A DNA stretch of 64,000 nucleotides from Saccharomycopsis fibuligera x Saccharomycopsis cf. fibuligera (GCA_001936135.1 CP012816.1:2173501-2237500), one strand, 5' to 3'; shown: positions 1 through 10,375, numbered from the stretch's first letter. Numbers and translations: made by a program. Notes: a model not told the origin generated them from the sequence alone.

Positions 1-1339
1 AAAGAAGACATTATTGGAAATGAAGTAAGAATAATAAAGTAGTAGGAACTAAAAAAAGGGGTATAATGACAGTGAATTAAGACTGAACAAAAGAGAGGAT
101 TAGCTTTCTGAAGGAATAACGAAAATGAAATATAAACAAAAAGGAAGGAAAAAAAGGGATGTCCCCCAGTGATGATGAAATATTCTTTTTTTCACTATAA
201 TTAAAATGAAATACACCGTGTCTCTTTTTCTTCCCAAGCCTGAACCTGCAGTGAAATCACGAGACCTCTTTTTGTTTTTTATAGGTAGGGTACCCTGCGA
301 AACTCTCAACATGAAGACACAACATCAGCTTGAGTAAGTCAACTAATAAATCAATTCGAATCATTTTGTCAGATTTGGTGAATTTACTTTGCACTTATTT
401 GTAAGTGAGTTATTTCAAGGCCATGGGAAGCAAAATAGGTCACACGAAATAATGCTTTCTGTGTTCAGCATGTGACTGCCAGGATGACTTTTTCGTGTGA
501 ATTCTACAAATGCACACTTTAAATAAAAATAAAAGCGCTTTAAGACTTTAAATAAAGGAAATTAAAATGACCAGAAAACAGCATCTTTCATTTCCAATTA
601 TAATATCGCTTTATGATTTGTAATTCGAATGCATAGTGGGTGATTGACAGTTGGTAAAAAAGACAACTGCAATTTTCTATCCGAAGCCGTTAACGTATGG
701 CAAATTCCGATTTATCAAGCATCCACAGTTTAGGCTTATACTATGGGGATTTCCTGCCATTAATAGTGCCTTACAATAGCACTCGTATGTAATAACTCTT
801 CTTTGAGGTAGGAGTACTGCTCAAAATAAATTCAATCTTGACATATTTGGAAACTCGTAATAAGATAGGATTGACCAGCTTGGTCTTTTGAGAACTTTAT
901 CAAGTCTTTACTGAAGACTCGCTATTGCATCTTTATTATTAGTCTTGCCAACTTTATTTCAAGCAATAGTAGTTGATTGGTTCCTCGCATCAATATAGCG
1001 GATGTAAGAAGCATACACTAACACTCTTAGCAGAATCTGGAATGTCAAGACATAGTTGGGCATCATCTGTGAAGAATTATGTATGCATAAACTCATGCAT
1101 CCTAGATGCCTCGCACTAAAGAACATAGGAAAATGTTAACATGCACTTCACTCATTTTTCGTATATACAACAAAATACAATAAAACCCAAAGAGTAAACT
1201 AATAGTATAAAAATGCCCTGAATCCCAAGATTTTCGATGTCTTGGCTTTTATATTTTCCATTATAGATCTATTATTTCGAACACTAAGTCTCGTTTGAAG
1301 CATTGTTGATTTCTTTCCATTCATTTATTCAATTTTACC
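1..1339. other. Intergenic, upstream of the aspartyl protease gene
   Basis: No gene is supported here. The stretch is AT-rich, and the only open frames are short and lack any recognisable domain. A C-box-like TGATGA near 170 with a CTGA near 240 was considered as a snoRNA and rejected because no terminal stem forms. The right end is the protease promoter, with a TATAAAAA at 1206-1213. Confidence 0.6.
1206..1213 (+). promoter_or_regulatory. TATA box of the aspartyl protease gene
   Basis: TATAAAAA lies about 130 bp upstream of the protease ATG at 1340, the usual yeast spacing. A strong TATA element would fit an inducible secreted-protease gene; inducibility is inference from the family. Confidence 0.5.
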
Positions 1340-2560
1340 ATGCAGCTTTCTAATTCTGTTTTATTGTCTGTCATTGCTACACTTTCCTCTTTTACTAGTG
1401 CTGCACCAGTGGAGAAAAGAGAAAATGCTCCATTGAAACTTGATTTTAATGTAATTAGACATTCTAACCACTCTGTGGTGAAAACAAACAGAGCTTTTAA
1501 AGAAGCAACCAAAGGCAGTCTTAACTTGCAATTAAGCAATCAGTATACCCAATACATCGCTGATTTCAAAATAGGTACTCCTGGACAAAGCATTAGAATT
1601 GACGTTGATACTGGTTCTTCTGATTTGTGGGTCCCTGCTAAGGGCACAAAGTCCGAATATGGTACATTCGACAAGAGCCAATCTAGCACCTATAAAAAAT
1701 TGAAAGATGGTTTTGCTATCGGCTATGGTGACAAGACTTACGCAAAGGGTGAATGGGCCACCGATGACATGGAAATCTCTGGTACAAAACTCACTGATGT
1801 AGAGTTTGCCGTTGCTACTAACCAAACTGCTGGTAGAGCTCTTGTAGGGATTGGGTTCTCTGGAAATGAAGCTTCCAATTATGGTAGTGGTGCCTTCACT
1901 TATGATAACTTCCCAGCAGCTTTGAAAAAGCAAGGTGTCATCAAAAAAAATGCATACTCTTTGTACTTAAACTCGCTTGATGCTAGTGCGGGCTCTGTTT
2001 TGTTTGGTGCTATTGATAATGCTAAGATTGATGGCAACTTACAAACTCTCGACTTAATAAATATCAACGATGAAGGTGAAAAAGTCGATGAACCAGTGGC
2101 ATTCTTTGTCAATTTGGATAAAGTAGCTGGTGGTAAAGGTGTCACTTTCGCTGAGAAAACATATCCAGCTTTGTTGGATAGTGGGACTACTTTGATCTAT
2201 GCCCCAACTGACGTTTATGAAAAGATAACTAACAAATATGGTACTTACAATCAAGAAATTGGTGGCAGTGTCATTGACTGTGATGCTCAAGAAGATTCTT
2301 TCCAATTCGGGTTTGCTAACAAGACAATCACTGTACCATTTTCCGACACTTTGTTCAAATTGACCCTGAATGATGGTCTGACATACCAGATTGGCGGCAA
2401 AGACCAGTGTTTGGTTGGTTTCATGAACTCTGAATCTGACTATTATATTCTTGGTGACGGGTTCTTGAGATCTGCATACGTTTACTATGACTTGGATGAA
2501 AAGAATGTTGGTATTGCTCAAGCAAAATATACTAATGAAACCGATATTCAAGTTGTTTAA
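1340..2560 (+). CDS. Secreted aspartyl protease, candidapepsin-like
   Basis: The 406-residue protein is a pepsin-family (A1) endopeptidase, probably secreted to digest external protein for nitrogen. A hydrophobic signal peptide covers about residues 1-21, and a short propeptide contains a Lys-Arg Kex2-type site at residues 26-27. The two catalytic motifs are intact: DTGSS with Asp90 and DSGTT with Asp280. The flap tyrosine fits Tyr129. Only two cysteines occur, Cys314 and Cys357, which would make the C-lobe disulfide. The N-lobe cysteine pair usual in Candida albicans Saps is absent. The C-terminus is hydrophilic with no GPI-anchor signal, so a freely secreted enzyme is likely rather than a yapsin. 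The exact Sap orthologue cannot be assigned from sequence alone. Confidence 0.93.
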   Translation: MQLSNSVLLSVIATLSSFTSAAPVEKRENAPLKLDFNVIRHSNHSVVKTNRAFKEATKGSLNLQLSNQYTQYIADFKIGTPGQSIRIDVDTGSSDLWVPAKGTKSEYGTFDKSQSSTYKKLKDGFAIGYGDKTYAKGEWATDDMEISGTKLTDVEFAVATNQTAGRALVGIGFSGNEASNYGSGAFTYDNFPAALKKQGVIKKNAYSLYLNSLDASAGSVLFGAIDNAKIDGNLQTLDLININDEGEKVDEPVAFFVNLDKVAGGKGVTFAEKTYPALLDSGTTLIYAPTDVYEKITNKYGTYNQEIGGSVIDCDAQEDSFQFGFANKTITVPFSDTLFKLTLNDGLTYQIGGKDQCLVGFMNSESDYYILGDGFLRSAYVYYDLDEKNVGIAQAKYTNETDIQVV

Positions 2561-3177
2561 TTTTTTGTTAGATTAGCAAAAATAATCAATTAATTTCCTT
2601 TCAATTCTTCTGTCGCTGTGGTTCAAATCTTTTTGTCAATATCTTTTTAGCTTTAGTTCATTTTCTCTCATTGAAATAAAAAAGCCCTTTACTATAGTAT
2701 AGAACGTTTTTCTGTTGCTGTATTCTTTTAAATTGTTGTGTTTAAAATTGGGACGTTCCTACAGAAAAATTTAGAACTCTTTTAGTAGTGAATGTAGATG
2801 AACACGCTGGCTTCTCCTTTATTCCACCCATCTCTATATACAAAAATTGAAAGAAACATGACATCAACCTTTACAAAAACGATTTTGGGGTCCTCGCTTT
2901 AGAATACAGACTAATCGGAAATGCGAACGCAGTAAAGGAAGTTCTTTGCAACACAAATTGATAAACCCATGAGGTAATTTATAGCACATGTTGCAGCGGC
3001 TTCTATATGCATGTCCTTCTTGTGCAGGAACACTCCTAACCTTTCTAAAAGAAAAAAAGAAACTGGCACGTAATTTGATCTCATCAAAGGAAGCCAAAGA
3101 TAAACAGAACAGCATCGACCATCATTGTAAGGCATCAAAGCATAAACAAAGCAAAAAGCAAAATAAATAACCTGGCT
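2561..3177. other. Intergenic between protease and LCL3
   Basis: It holds the protease 3' region (T-rich, then AATAAAAA near 2675) and the LCL3 5' region, which is purine-rich just before the ATG. Nothing else is recognised. Confidence 0.5.
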
Positions 3178-3945
3178 ATGTTATTTTCGGGAAGTAAGAG
3201 CCCCAGTAATAATAACAGCAATGATAACAGCCAGCGAGCATCAACAGATAGCAGCAACAGCACTAACGTAGCTGCTCAAGTATCAATATTTCATCCAAAA
3301 ACCATTCTACTAGCAATGATTCTCACTGGTGGCGCCTTAGGCACATATCATCTTTACCTGACGCTCATCAAAAGAATACCTACCTCATTGGATATACCTA
3401 CCCATTACTTTCGCAAAAAATCAGTTCCTGGAGTAGTTTCATCCGTTGGTGATGGTGATAATTTTCATTTTTTTCATACTCCGGGCGGCATCTTCGCCGG
3501 TTGGGGATGGCTAAGACATCCTCCTAGACTGCGCAAATTATTAAAGGATCAAACTTGGAGTGTTAGGTTATGTGGGGTTGACGCCCCCGAGAGATCGCAT
3601 TTTGGTAAGCCGGCACAGCCGCATTCAGAAGAAAGTTTACAGTGGTTAAGAAAATACCTTTTACATCGCAAATGTAAAGTGAAACCATTACGGATTGATC
3701 AGTATAATAGAGTGGTGGCGAAAGTGTTGGTAAAGCAATTTGGGATCATTACTAGAGATGTTAGTGAAGAAATGATCAAGAATGGGATAGGCATTGTGTA
3801 TGAAGGAAAACATGGTAGTGAATTTGATGGACAAGAAGGCGTTTATAGACGGTGCGAAGCAGAAGCTAAGAAGCTGAGAAAGGGTCTATGGCAATTTAAA
3901 GGAAAAAACCTTACTCCTGGTGAGTATAAGAGAATTTATAAATAG
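3178..3945 (+). CDS. LCL3: Membrane-anchored staphylococcal-nuclease-like endonuclease Lcl3
   Basis: The 255-residue protein has the Lcl3 architecture: an Asn/Ser-rich N-terminus (1-35), one membrane segment at about 41-60 and a thermonuclease (SNase) fold from about 85 to the end. Family hallmarks are visible: GDGDNFHFFHTPGG, the Lcl3-typical GWGWLRHPP, RLCGVDAPE with the metal/catalytic Asp135 and Glu138, and a downstream YNRVVAKV arginine. Lcl3 is a calcium-dependent nuclease-family protein reported at mitochondria or membranes in yeast; its cellular substrate is not known to me. The gene stands alone, with 208 bp to the convergent FMP52 stop. Confidence 0.9.
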   Translation: MLFSGSKSPSNNNSNDNSQRASTDSSNSTNVAAQVSIFHPKTILLAMILTGGALGTYHLYLTLIKRIPTSLDIPTHYFRKKSVPGVVSSVGDGDNFHFFHTPGGIFAGWGWLRHPPRLRKLLKDQTWSVRLCGVDAPERSHFGKPAQPHSEESLQWLRKYLLHRKCKVKPLRIDQYNRVVAKVLVKQFGIITRDVSEEMIKNGIGIVYEGKHGSEFDGQEGVYRRCEAEAKKLRKGLWQFKGKNLTPGEYKRIYK

Positions 3946-4153
3946 AGGGATGGTTGGAAACTATGGTTGAATAGCTAGACATACTTACTTTGTTAACGGA
4001 AAAACAGCAATAATATAAAGTCATTAAATCATATATAGCATAATTTACTACAGACTATTCGCTGAAATATGTTCAGATTTAAATAGAATAGACAAACAAT
4101 ACACATAAAAAGCACAACCACGAATTTCAAAACAAAATTGGTGGTCGCAAAAA

Positions 4154-4843
4154 TTATTTCTTAATAGACTTCAAAATAGAGTCAAGTGCAGCAGGATTCA
4201 AAATCTTCACTTCATTGTCACCTTTAATTGGCTCAGCAATGACTTGAGTAACAGCTTCAGCGATTTCAGAACCTTCAATAGCATTAAGAGTATAGTGATT
4301 CAAAAATGTGCCATGAGCGAACTTACCTAAAAACATGGCTAAGTTGTTTCCAAACCCTTTGTGAATACCATCTCTTTCTCCCAAAAGTACTCCAGGTCTA
4401 ACAATAATAGTTCTTGGAAACTTCAATTGAGTCACAGCTTCGTCTAATTCACCTTTCATTTTCAAGTAAGCCATTCTTGAGTCCTTGTTAGCTCCAGCAC
4501 TGCTAATGATAACATATGTCTTAAAGCCGGCTTCCTTTGCCGCTTTAGCTAATTCCAAATTCAAATCATGGTCAATTTTGTATTGATTTTCAAATCCACC
4601 AGCAGCTCCTCTAGTAGTAGCTAATGCTGAGAAAAATACATCGGCATTTTTCTGCTGTTTAATAATATCGCTCCATTTACTGCTGTCCGGTTCAATGAGG
4701 GATTGAGTCTTGGAAGAGACATTCTTGTTTAATTTACGGCGCACTAATGCAACCACTTCGCTAAACACTGGAGAACTGTCTGCCTTTTTTGTGAATTCTG
4801 AGCCAACAAGACCAGTTGCGCCGACGATAAGAGCTTTAGACAT
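4154..4843 (-). CDS. FMP52: FMP52-like NAD(P)-binding mitochondrial protein
   Basis: The 229-residue protein is an atypical short-chain dehydrogenase/NAD(P)-binding Rossmann protein. The nucleotide-binding glycine motif GATGLVG is at residues 8-14. Later segments also match the Fmp52 family: DVFFSALATTRGAAGG, ISSAGANKDSRM, and IIVRPGVLLGERDG, which holds the conserved Arg-Pro-Gly. Fmp52 is known from the yeast outer mitochondrial membrane and ER proteomes and resembles human HTATIP2/TIP30; its reaction is undefined. There is no cleavable presequence, consistent with an outer-membrane location. It is convergent with LCL3. Confidence 0.83.
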   Translation of the reverse strand: MSKALIVGATGLVGSEFTKKADSSPVFSEVVALVRRKLNKNVSSKTQSLIEPDSSKWSDIIKQQKNADVFFSALATTRGAAGGFENQYKIDHDLNLELAKAAKEAGFKTYVIISSAGANKDSRMAYLKMKGELDEAVTQLKFPRTIIVRPGVLLGERDGIHKGFGNNLAMFLGKFAHGTFLNHYTLNAIEGSEIAEAVTQVIAEPIKGDNEVKILNPAALDSILKSIKK

Positions 4844-5332
4844 TGTTTTTCAGTTAATTTTTGTTATTTGCGAAAATGTCAATCAAGTGTTAAGCTGTTT
4901 ACAATAAACAAGATATATAGTAAGATGTTGCTATTATCCTCATCTTAAGTTCACGCACGGACTTAGCGCTGATTAATGCATATAGCAGGGCACACATTCC
5001 AAGGAGTTCGCTGAAAGTTACCCTACTTTGTTTATTTTACTCTGCATATATCATGAGTGGGGTTTGTTTTTTTATGCTTGTTGCGAACATTTTCCTTCAT
5101 TGTGTTCGCATTCATGATCAGTCTGTATTCACAACCGTCAGAAGGTGCCTTTGAAGGTCGAAAATCTTGTATAAAGGTCGGCGACGTGTTCCTTTTAACT
5201 TGTGTATATAGAGATGGGCGGAATAAACGATAAGCCGATATACCCATCGATAACGATAATAACCATAACAAACGTGTTTAAAATACTTAGTAGAGAACTA
5301 ACCCTTATTTAAACACAACAATGCTAAAAACT
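4844..5332. other. Intergenic between FMP52 and tRNA-Ser
   Basis: It contains the FMP52 promoter on the minus strand and the tRNA 5' flank. I looked for a solo LTR, common next to yeast tRNA genes, and saw no TG...CA-bounded repeat or duplicated target that I could support. Confidence 0.45.
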
Positions 5333-5414
5333 GGCAACGTGTCCGAGCGGTTAAGGAGAAAGATTAGAAATCTTTTGGGCTTTGCCCGCGCAGGTTCGAG
5401 TCCTGCCGTTGTCG
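5333..5414 (+). tRNA. tRNA-Ser (anticodon AGA), intronless
   Basis: A complete class II tRNA of 82 nt. The acceptor stem GGCAACG pairs with CGTTGTC (one G-U), and the discriminator is G5414, as expected for Ser. The D arm is TCCGAGCGGTTAAGGA. The anticodon stem AAAGA/TCTTT closes loop TTAGAAA with anticodon AGA at 5366-5368 (read as IGA, for UCU/UCC). A long GC-rich variable arm follows, then the T arm around GGTTCGAGTCC (B box). A T6 run at 5415-5420 is the Pol III terminator. This is the ordinary serine tRNA, not the CUG-decoding tRNA-Ser(CAG) of the clade. Confidence 0.97.
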
Positions 5415-6772
5415 TTTTTTGTAGATCTCTGTCTTTTTACATCTTATAAATCTTTTCGAAATAATATTGTGCGCGAGTTTTCCTTAGATTCTCTTTTCTC
5501 TTTTTTCCTTTTTTATTTAACAAATGGAAGCGCCACTTATTTTTTGGGCAAATTCCAACAGTAGTTGTGCCAGACCAAAACACTGAAAACCTGTATCCAT
5601 TTCTGCTGCCAAGAGAGATTTTCATAGTGAGCAACATCAGCGTTATTAAGTCTTGAAATCAACACTTTTTACTTAAAGTAGCACGCTAGTTTGGAAAGAA
5701 ATATTAGTAATACCATGCCGGCCAGGTCTCATAAAATATGCCCTTTGTAATAATAAGTGTTGCCTTTATAAACTTGTGGCACTCTATCTAGGTTCTAACC
5801 TTCTACTCTTCATTGGACGACACAACATGACACGCTAAAATTTGAAAGAATGCCGATATCGTAGTTTTGGTTTTACACGACCCTTCAAAAAAAAGTTTTT
5901 TAAACTTTAATTATTAGCGTAAATGTATATTACTAAACTAGCCGCATTAAAAATTTAGGCAGTTGTGCTGCTCTGACAAAAAAAAGAAGATCTTCAAGAT
6001 GGTGACAGAAATTGCGTTTTGAACATTTTAGCTGCTGTGGTATGGGATGTAAGTACATCGAGCCGTTTCCCCCTTTCCCGAGAAGAATATAAAAGACGGC
6101 TATGTTTGTACAAGGCAACAGGTTGTCAAGTCGAAACCTTGGAGTTTCTTGGTTCATACGGGATTCCGTATTGATAATATGCTTTGATATCAAGATGTTC
6201 GCAATTTACTACCGGTAAACTTCGGCGAATCAGTTGAAAAAGATTCAAGACATTATTTCTCTCGCATTAGTCGCAAAAGAAACAAAAAAGTCGGCTAGAT
6301 AGAGAGAGAGAGAGGGCGAAGATTAGACTTGAAAATGTGCCAGCATCAGTTTTGCATTGTTATTGTGTTTAGCTAGTTGCACTCAACTATGGTTAGCTAG
6401 CTAGCAAAACAGAAGGAAAGGGTACGCATTAGATAAGATTTGCCTTGCTGCGTGGACATGTTCATCTACGCAGACCGCTATTATCGGCACTGGTCGACTG
6501 GCTTAGCGGCCTTGTCAAAGGGCGTCGATCAACCGGTTTATCAATAGATAAAACGCTCTGTTTTTCATTAGGCGAAGCCGGATGAGAGGTCAGCTGACAG
6601 ATCATGTGCCAAACGGCGGTGCTTATTTTTCGCTTCTGTTTTTCCACTATTGTCTTGCAATTTAATGTTGATCTCAAGTGGCGGCGGTAATGGAGTAGTG
6701 CTAGGTGATATAACCCTTGTTTCTTAAAACCAGTGCGATACGATAAGTAGCATTTGACAGAAAGCAAACAAA
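5415..6772. other. Intergenic between tRNA-Ser and YSF3
   Basis: About 1.36 kb without a supported gene. It contains a short (GA)n run at 6298-6314, an overlapping GCTAGCTAGC near 6400 and scattered AT-rich DNA. Open frames on the minus strand (5933-6193, 6462-6767) show no domain and no similarity I recognise. Confidence 0.5.
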
Positions 6773-7092
6773 ATGGTATGTAATTTGGCTTACTTAATAT
6801 ACCTATACCTGTTCAGACGACTAATATCCAAGTAAAGGCTGACAGACTAAGAGATGAGCAGCAATTTGAGCTCTTGAAGTCTAAACATATTGGTCTCGGT
6901 ACCCCAGAGACCACCAAGCATGAATGGATCACCAACATCAAGCGCGATACTTACGCCAGCATGGCGGCTCATCATGCCTTAGCAGAACACTATGCGGTTG
7001 GGACCAACGAACCAGTTCAGCTTGCAAAGCGCCATTTCATTGAGCAGATGATTCAGCCATACGGGCCAGTGACAGATAAGAATAGCCAGTAA
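6773..7092 (+). CDS. YSF3: U2 snRNP SF3b subunit Ysf3 (SF3B5 family), one intron
   Basis: Exon 1 is only the start codon (6773-6775). The intron runs 6776-6837 with donor GTATGT, a branch-like GACTAAT at 6819-6825 and an AG acceptor at 6837. Exon 2 is 6838-7092. The product is 85 residues, starts MADRLRDEQQ and aligns without gaps to yeast Ysf3 (also 85 residues) at the start. It carries the family core: KSKHIGLGTPETTKHEW, RDTYASM, and QPYGPVTDK near the end. The protein is the small SF3b subunit that supports branch-site recognition by U2 snRNP. An earlier CAG at 6814-6816 is in the same frame and would add seven residues; it would leave the branch-like motif in the exon, so I prefer the later acceptor. 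Saccharomyces YSF3 also carries an intron near its start. Confidence 0.86.
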
Positions 7093-7867
7093 ACGGATAA
7101 AGTTGAGGTAGTGCGAGAAGGCCGCTAAAAATTTAAATCTAGCTTTGCTGTTTTTCCGTTTTTCCCTCTTTTGGAACCTAAATGAAATTCGTTTAGCTGG
7201 ACATTATCAATTTGTTCTCAAGATGCCAAAAAAACTACCAGCACTGGCCTACTTATTAAGGCCGGGATGAAATAAGCAAAAAATCATTGACCTTCAACAG
7301 CATAGTTGGTGCCAGAATTATTGTGCAGAACCGGCAGCAGCGTTTCAATCGACAAAGTCTTAACTTTGGCCAACAGTACCCTTTTTTTCCCTTTTCTACA
7401 AATCCTTCAGCTCCGCACTCTGCTGAAGCACAGTTTTACGCTCCAATATTATATCAAATGGCCCTGAAAATCTATCCAAAGACGCGCGGCTTTTATCGCA
7501 GCAACAGAAAATTCACTTATTATGGGCTACGCACCATCCTGCCCCGCTCTGCGCACTAATGCGATCCTCTGGCGTTCGGCGAATCAGCGACGATAACAGG
7601 ATAAAGTTTTTATTATCTCTGTCCTAGATAACAGGACATAGTGCAGCCCTGCTCCACACTAGTGCTCGCAAGACACCAAGACATTATGTATATTTGGTTT
7701 TTCGATTTCTTATATAACATTCACTAATGTCATCGTCTTCTCGATGCTTTTGGTTCTTCCAGACTAGATTTTTTCCCTTTCGAGCCTTGTGTCTTTCTCC
7801 GATATACTTTATTTTCATTGTTGCTATTTTCTCACCATAATAAACATACTTTAAGAAAACAGTGAAT
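7093..7867. other. Intergenic between YSF3 and the purine permease
   Basis: No gene is supported; a 90-codon frame at 7287-7559 lacks any domain. The right part is the permease promoter, with four GATAA/TTATC cores inside 7592-7631. Confidence 0.55.
7592..7631. promoter_or_regulatory. GATA-factor site cluster upstream of the permease
   Basis: Four GATAA cores occur within 40 bp: 7592-7596, 7600-7604, 7613-7617 (reverse, TTATC) and 7627-7631, about 237-276 bp before the permease ATG. Clustered GATAA is the known UAS-NTR signature bound by Gln3/Gat1 (AreA-type) activators of nitrogen-repressed genes. Function is inferred from the motif and from the gene it precedes. Confidence 0.6.
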
Positions 7868-9583
7868 ATGTCTGCGATTTCCAATATCAAATTCAAGGCA
7901 AAGAAAGTGTTTAGGAAAATCACTACCAAAGAAGGACTCATTGGTGACTATGATTATGCCTACTTGTTCACCCCAAAAATTCCATTTGTATCCAAAGCTG
8001 AAAAAATTCAGCCGTTCTTCCCTCTTGACGCAGAAATGCCAATATTGCTCGGGTTGATATTGGGGCTTCAACACGCTTTAGCAATGTTGGCAGGCGTGGT
8101 TACGCCGCCATTAATCATTGCTAGTTCCGCTAACTTGACTACTGAGCAAGAACAATACTTGGTTTCCGTTGCATTGATTGTTTCTGGCCTTTTGTCCTTG
8201 GTGCAAATCACCAGAATTCGCATCCCAGGTACTCCGTACTATATTGGCACTGGCTTGATTTCCGTCGTGGGCACTTCTTTCACTACGTTAACAATTGTCT
8301 CCAAAGCATTCCCGATGATGTACAAAAGTGGTGAGTGTCCCGTATCTTCTGATGGTACTAAGCTTCCTTGTCCCGAAGGATATGGTAAAATCCTAGGCAC
8401 AACGTGTGTTTGTGCATTGCTTGAAATTGCTTGCTCCTTTTTACCTCCAAAGGTATTACAAAAAGTGTTTCCGCCATTGGTCACCGGCCCGGTTGTGCTA
8501 CTTATTGGTATTGAGTTGATTTTCTCAGGATTCGAAGACTTGGTTGGCGGTTCTGCTTGTGTGGGCGCTACATGTCCTGCTTCATCTTCCGCTCCTCATC
8601 CATTGACTTGGGGTTCTGCCCAGTTCATCGGCTTGGGTTTCTTGGTTTACACTGTGATAATTATTTGTGAAAGATGGGGTGCTCCAATCATGAAGTCTAT
8701 GGCCGTAATTGTGGGCTTATTGGTTGGTTGTATCGTTGCTGCCGCTTGTAACTACTTTGACAGATCTGGAATTGATTTGGCTCCGGCTGCTACTTTCATG
8801 TGGGTTCACACTTTCAAATTGGGTATCTATGGACCAGCAGTGCTCCCATTCTTGGCGATGTACTTAGTTCTCATGATGGAAGCTATTGGTGATATCACTG
8901 CCACTTGTGATGTCTCAAGATTGCCAGTTGAAGGTGAAGAATATGAATCTAGAATCCAAGGTGGTATTCTTTCTGATGGTCTCTGTGGTGGTATTCTTTC
9001 TGGTTTATGTACAATTACTCCAGCATCTGTCTTTGCCCAAAATAACGGTGTTATTTCCATTACAAAATGCGCCAGTAAAACAGTCGGTTACTGGGGTTGT
9101 TTCTTTTTGATTCTCATGGGTATTTTCTCCAAATTTGCCGCTGCTTTAGTCTCCATTCCTAAAGCAGTCTTGGGTGGTATGACCACTTTCCTTTTCACTT
9201 CAGTGGCTGTTTCCGGGTTGGCTATTATTTCTACCACTGGTATGACAAGAAGAGACAGATTTGTTTTAACTGCCAGTTTAATGTGGGGTTTTGGCGCCAC
9301 TTTGGTTAGTGATTGGTTTGATAAGTTTTTTGGCTACAGCGGTAACAATGATGGCTTGACTGGTTTGTTAAATGCTGTCGTTTTGGTTATGGAAACTGGG
9401 TTTGCCGTTACTGGGTTTATCGGGGTGTTCTTAAACCTTTTGATTCCACAAGAAGCAGATGAAGATGATTCTGAGGAATTGGTCAGTGTTCGTTCAACCC
9501 GCTCTAGACACTTGGAAGGTACCGAAGTTTTTCCTAAAGACGAAGTTTCCCAAGAGGACGAAAAGGATAAACCATCAAAATGA
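7868..9583 (+). CDS. XUT1: Uric acid/xanthine permease (NCS2/NAT family)
   Basis: The 571-residue plasma-membrane proton symporter belongs to the nucleobase-ascorbate transporter family, close to Candida Xut1 and Aspergillus UapA/UapC. The ATG at 7868 is chosen because the preceding in-frame GTG is not a plausible start. The QH motif lies at Gln68-His69 in LQHALAMLAGVVTPPLI. The NAT signature QNNGVISITK is at 391-400, the family's substrate-determining motif for uric acid/xanthine carriers. About 12-14 hydrophobic segments span residues 60-540, followed by an acidic cytosolic tail (DEDDSEELVS) as in UapA, where it acts in traffic and turnover. Substrate is inferred from the motif. The GATA cluster upstream predicts nitrogen control. 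Confidence 0.88.
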   Translation: MSAISNIKFKAKKVFRKITTKEGLIGDYDYAYLFTPKIPFVSKAEKIQPFFPLDAEMPILLGLILGLQHALAMLAGVVTPPLIIASSANLTTEQEQYLVSVALIVSGLLSLVQITRIRIPGTPYYIGTGLISVVGTSFTTLTIVSKAFPMMYKSGECPVSSDGTKLPCPEGYGKILGTTCVCALLEIACSFLPPKVLQKVFPPLVTGPVVLLIGIELIFSGFEDLVGGSACVGATCPASSSAPHPLTWGSAQFIGLGFLVYTVIIICERWGAPIMKSMAVIVGLLVGCIVAAACNYFDRSGIDLAPAATFMWVHTFKLGIYGPAVLPFLAMYLVLMMEAIGDITATCDVSRLPVEGEEYESRIQGGILSDGLCGGILSGLCTITPASVFAQNNGVISITKCASKTVGYWGCFFLILMGIFSKFAAALVSIPKAVLGGMTTFLFTSVAVSGLAIISTTGMTRRDRFVLTASLMWGFGATLVSDWFDKFFGYSGNNDGLTGLLNAVVLVMETGFAVTGFIGVFLNLLIPQEADEDDSEELVSVRSTRSRHLEGTEVFPKDEVSQEDEKDKPSK

Positions 9584-10375
9584 TTTAACACATCGCATAG
9601 ATTATTTTTAGAGTTTTATCTTTTTTTTTTTTTTTTTCTTCAGTTTTATTCTTTTTCCTATTCATTTCATATAATTTTATTATCGGTTTGATTTTCTCTT
9701 TCTCATGTTGCTTTATTTTTGGTTCTCTGTTTATCCTCGGTACTCTTTCGCTTGTTCTTGATTTAATGAAAAAATTGCCATTTCTAATTGTTTATGCTTC
9801 TCTTTTAATATGTTTAAAAACGCGTTTTTTGTGTATCTATTGTATCTGCAAGCTTGTTAAATCACTGTTTTGGTTCTTGGTTGCGATATCACAGAACTTG
9901 TAAAGATGACGACAGCTAAAATCATAGTTCAAGAGTAGCCAACATGCTGACTTTAGATGATATATTCTTGTCGGCTTTCAATGAAAACTGGTAATTGCTA
10001 ATTTACAGCCGAAACAAAAATAGTGAGTGGTATATCAAGGAAAAAAAAAGGGGAGGGGGTTTAGGAGATCTTGCCTTTGACTTTAATCCAGAAACTTGTA
10101 AGTTTACTCTTTTGTATTCTTGCTGCATGTTTAATGGAATTGGGAAAATAAACATGCACAGTGAAAAGTTTCACTACAGTTTTGAAAAACCACTAACAAG
10201 AGACAGAGTGATGTCAGAAACCCATGCCGATAATCCAACTACAAACTAAAAACTAAAAAGAAAATAAAAATAATTTTATAAGTTCTGTGCATGTCTATTT
10301 ATTATATATTTACATGACGGTGAAATGCTAATGATAAGGTTGTTCACTGAAGAACATTATAATAGAATTATCGTA
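9584..10375. other. Convergent intergenic between permease and COX18
   Basis: A T-rich 3' region (T run around 9622-9638) follows the permease stop, and an AT-rich region precedes the COX18 stop. Short frames at 9688-9903 and 9995-10249 are low-complexity and have no domain; I do not call them. Confidence 0.5.

Noticed and set aside
160-250. Possible C/D-box snoRNA (GTGATGA near 169, CTGA near 240)
   Set aside because: The flanks do not form a terminal stem and no convincing internal boxes or guide are seen.
5000-5332. Solo LTR next to the tRNA gene
   Set aside because: No terminal TG...CA repeat or target-site duplication could be seen.
9688-10249. Short plus-strand frames between the permease and COX18
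   Set aside because: Phe/Leu-rich translations of T-rich 3' flank, or unremarkable sequence, with no supporting signals.
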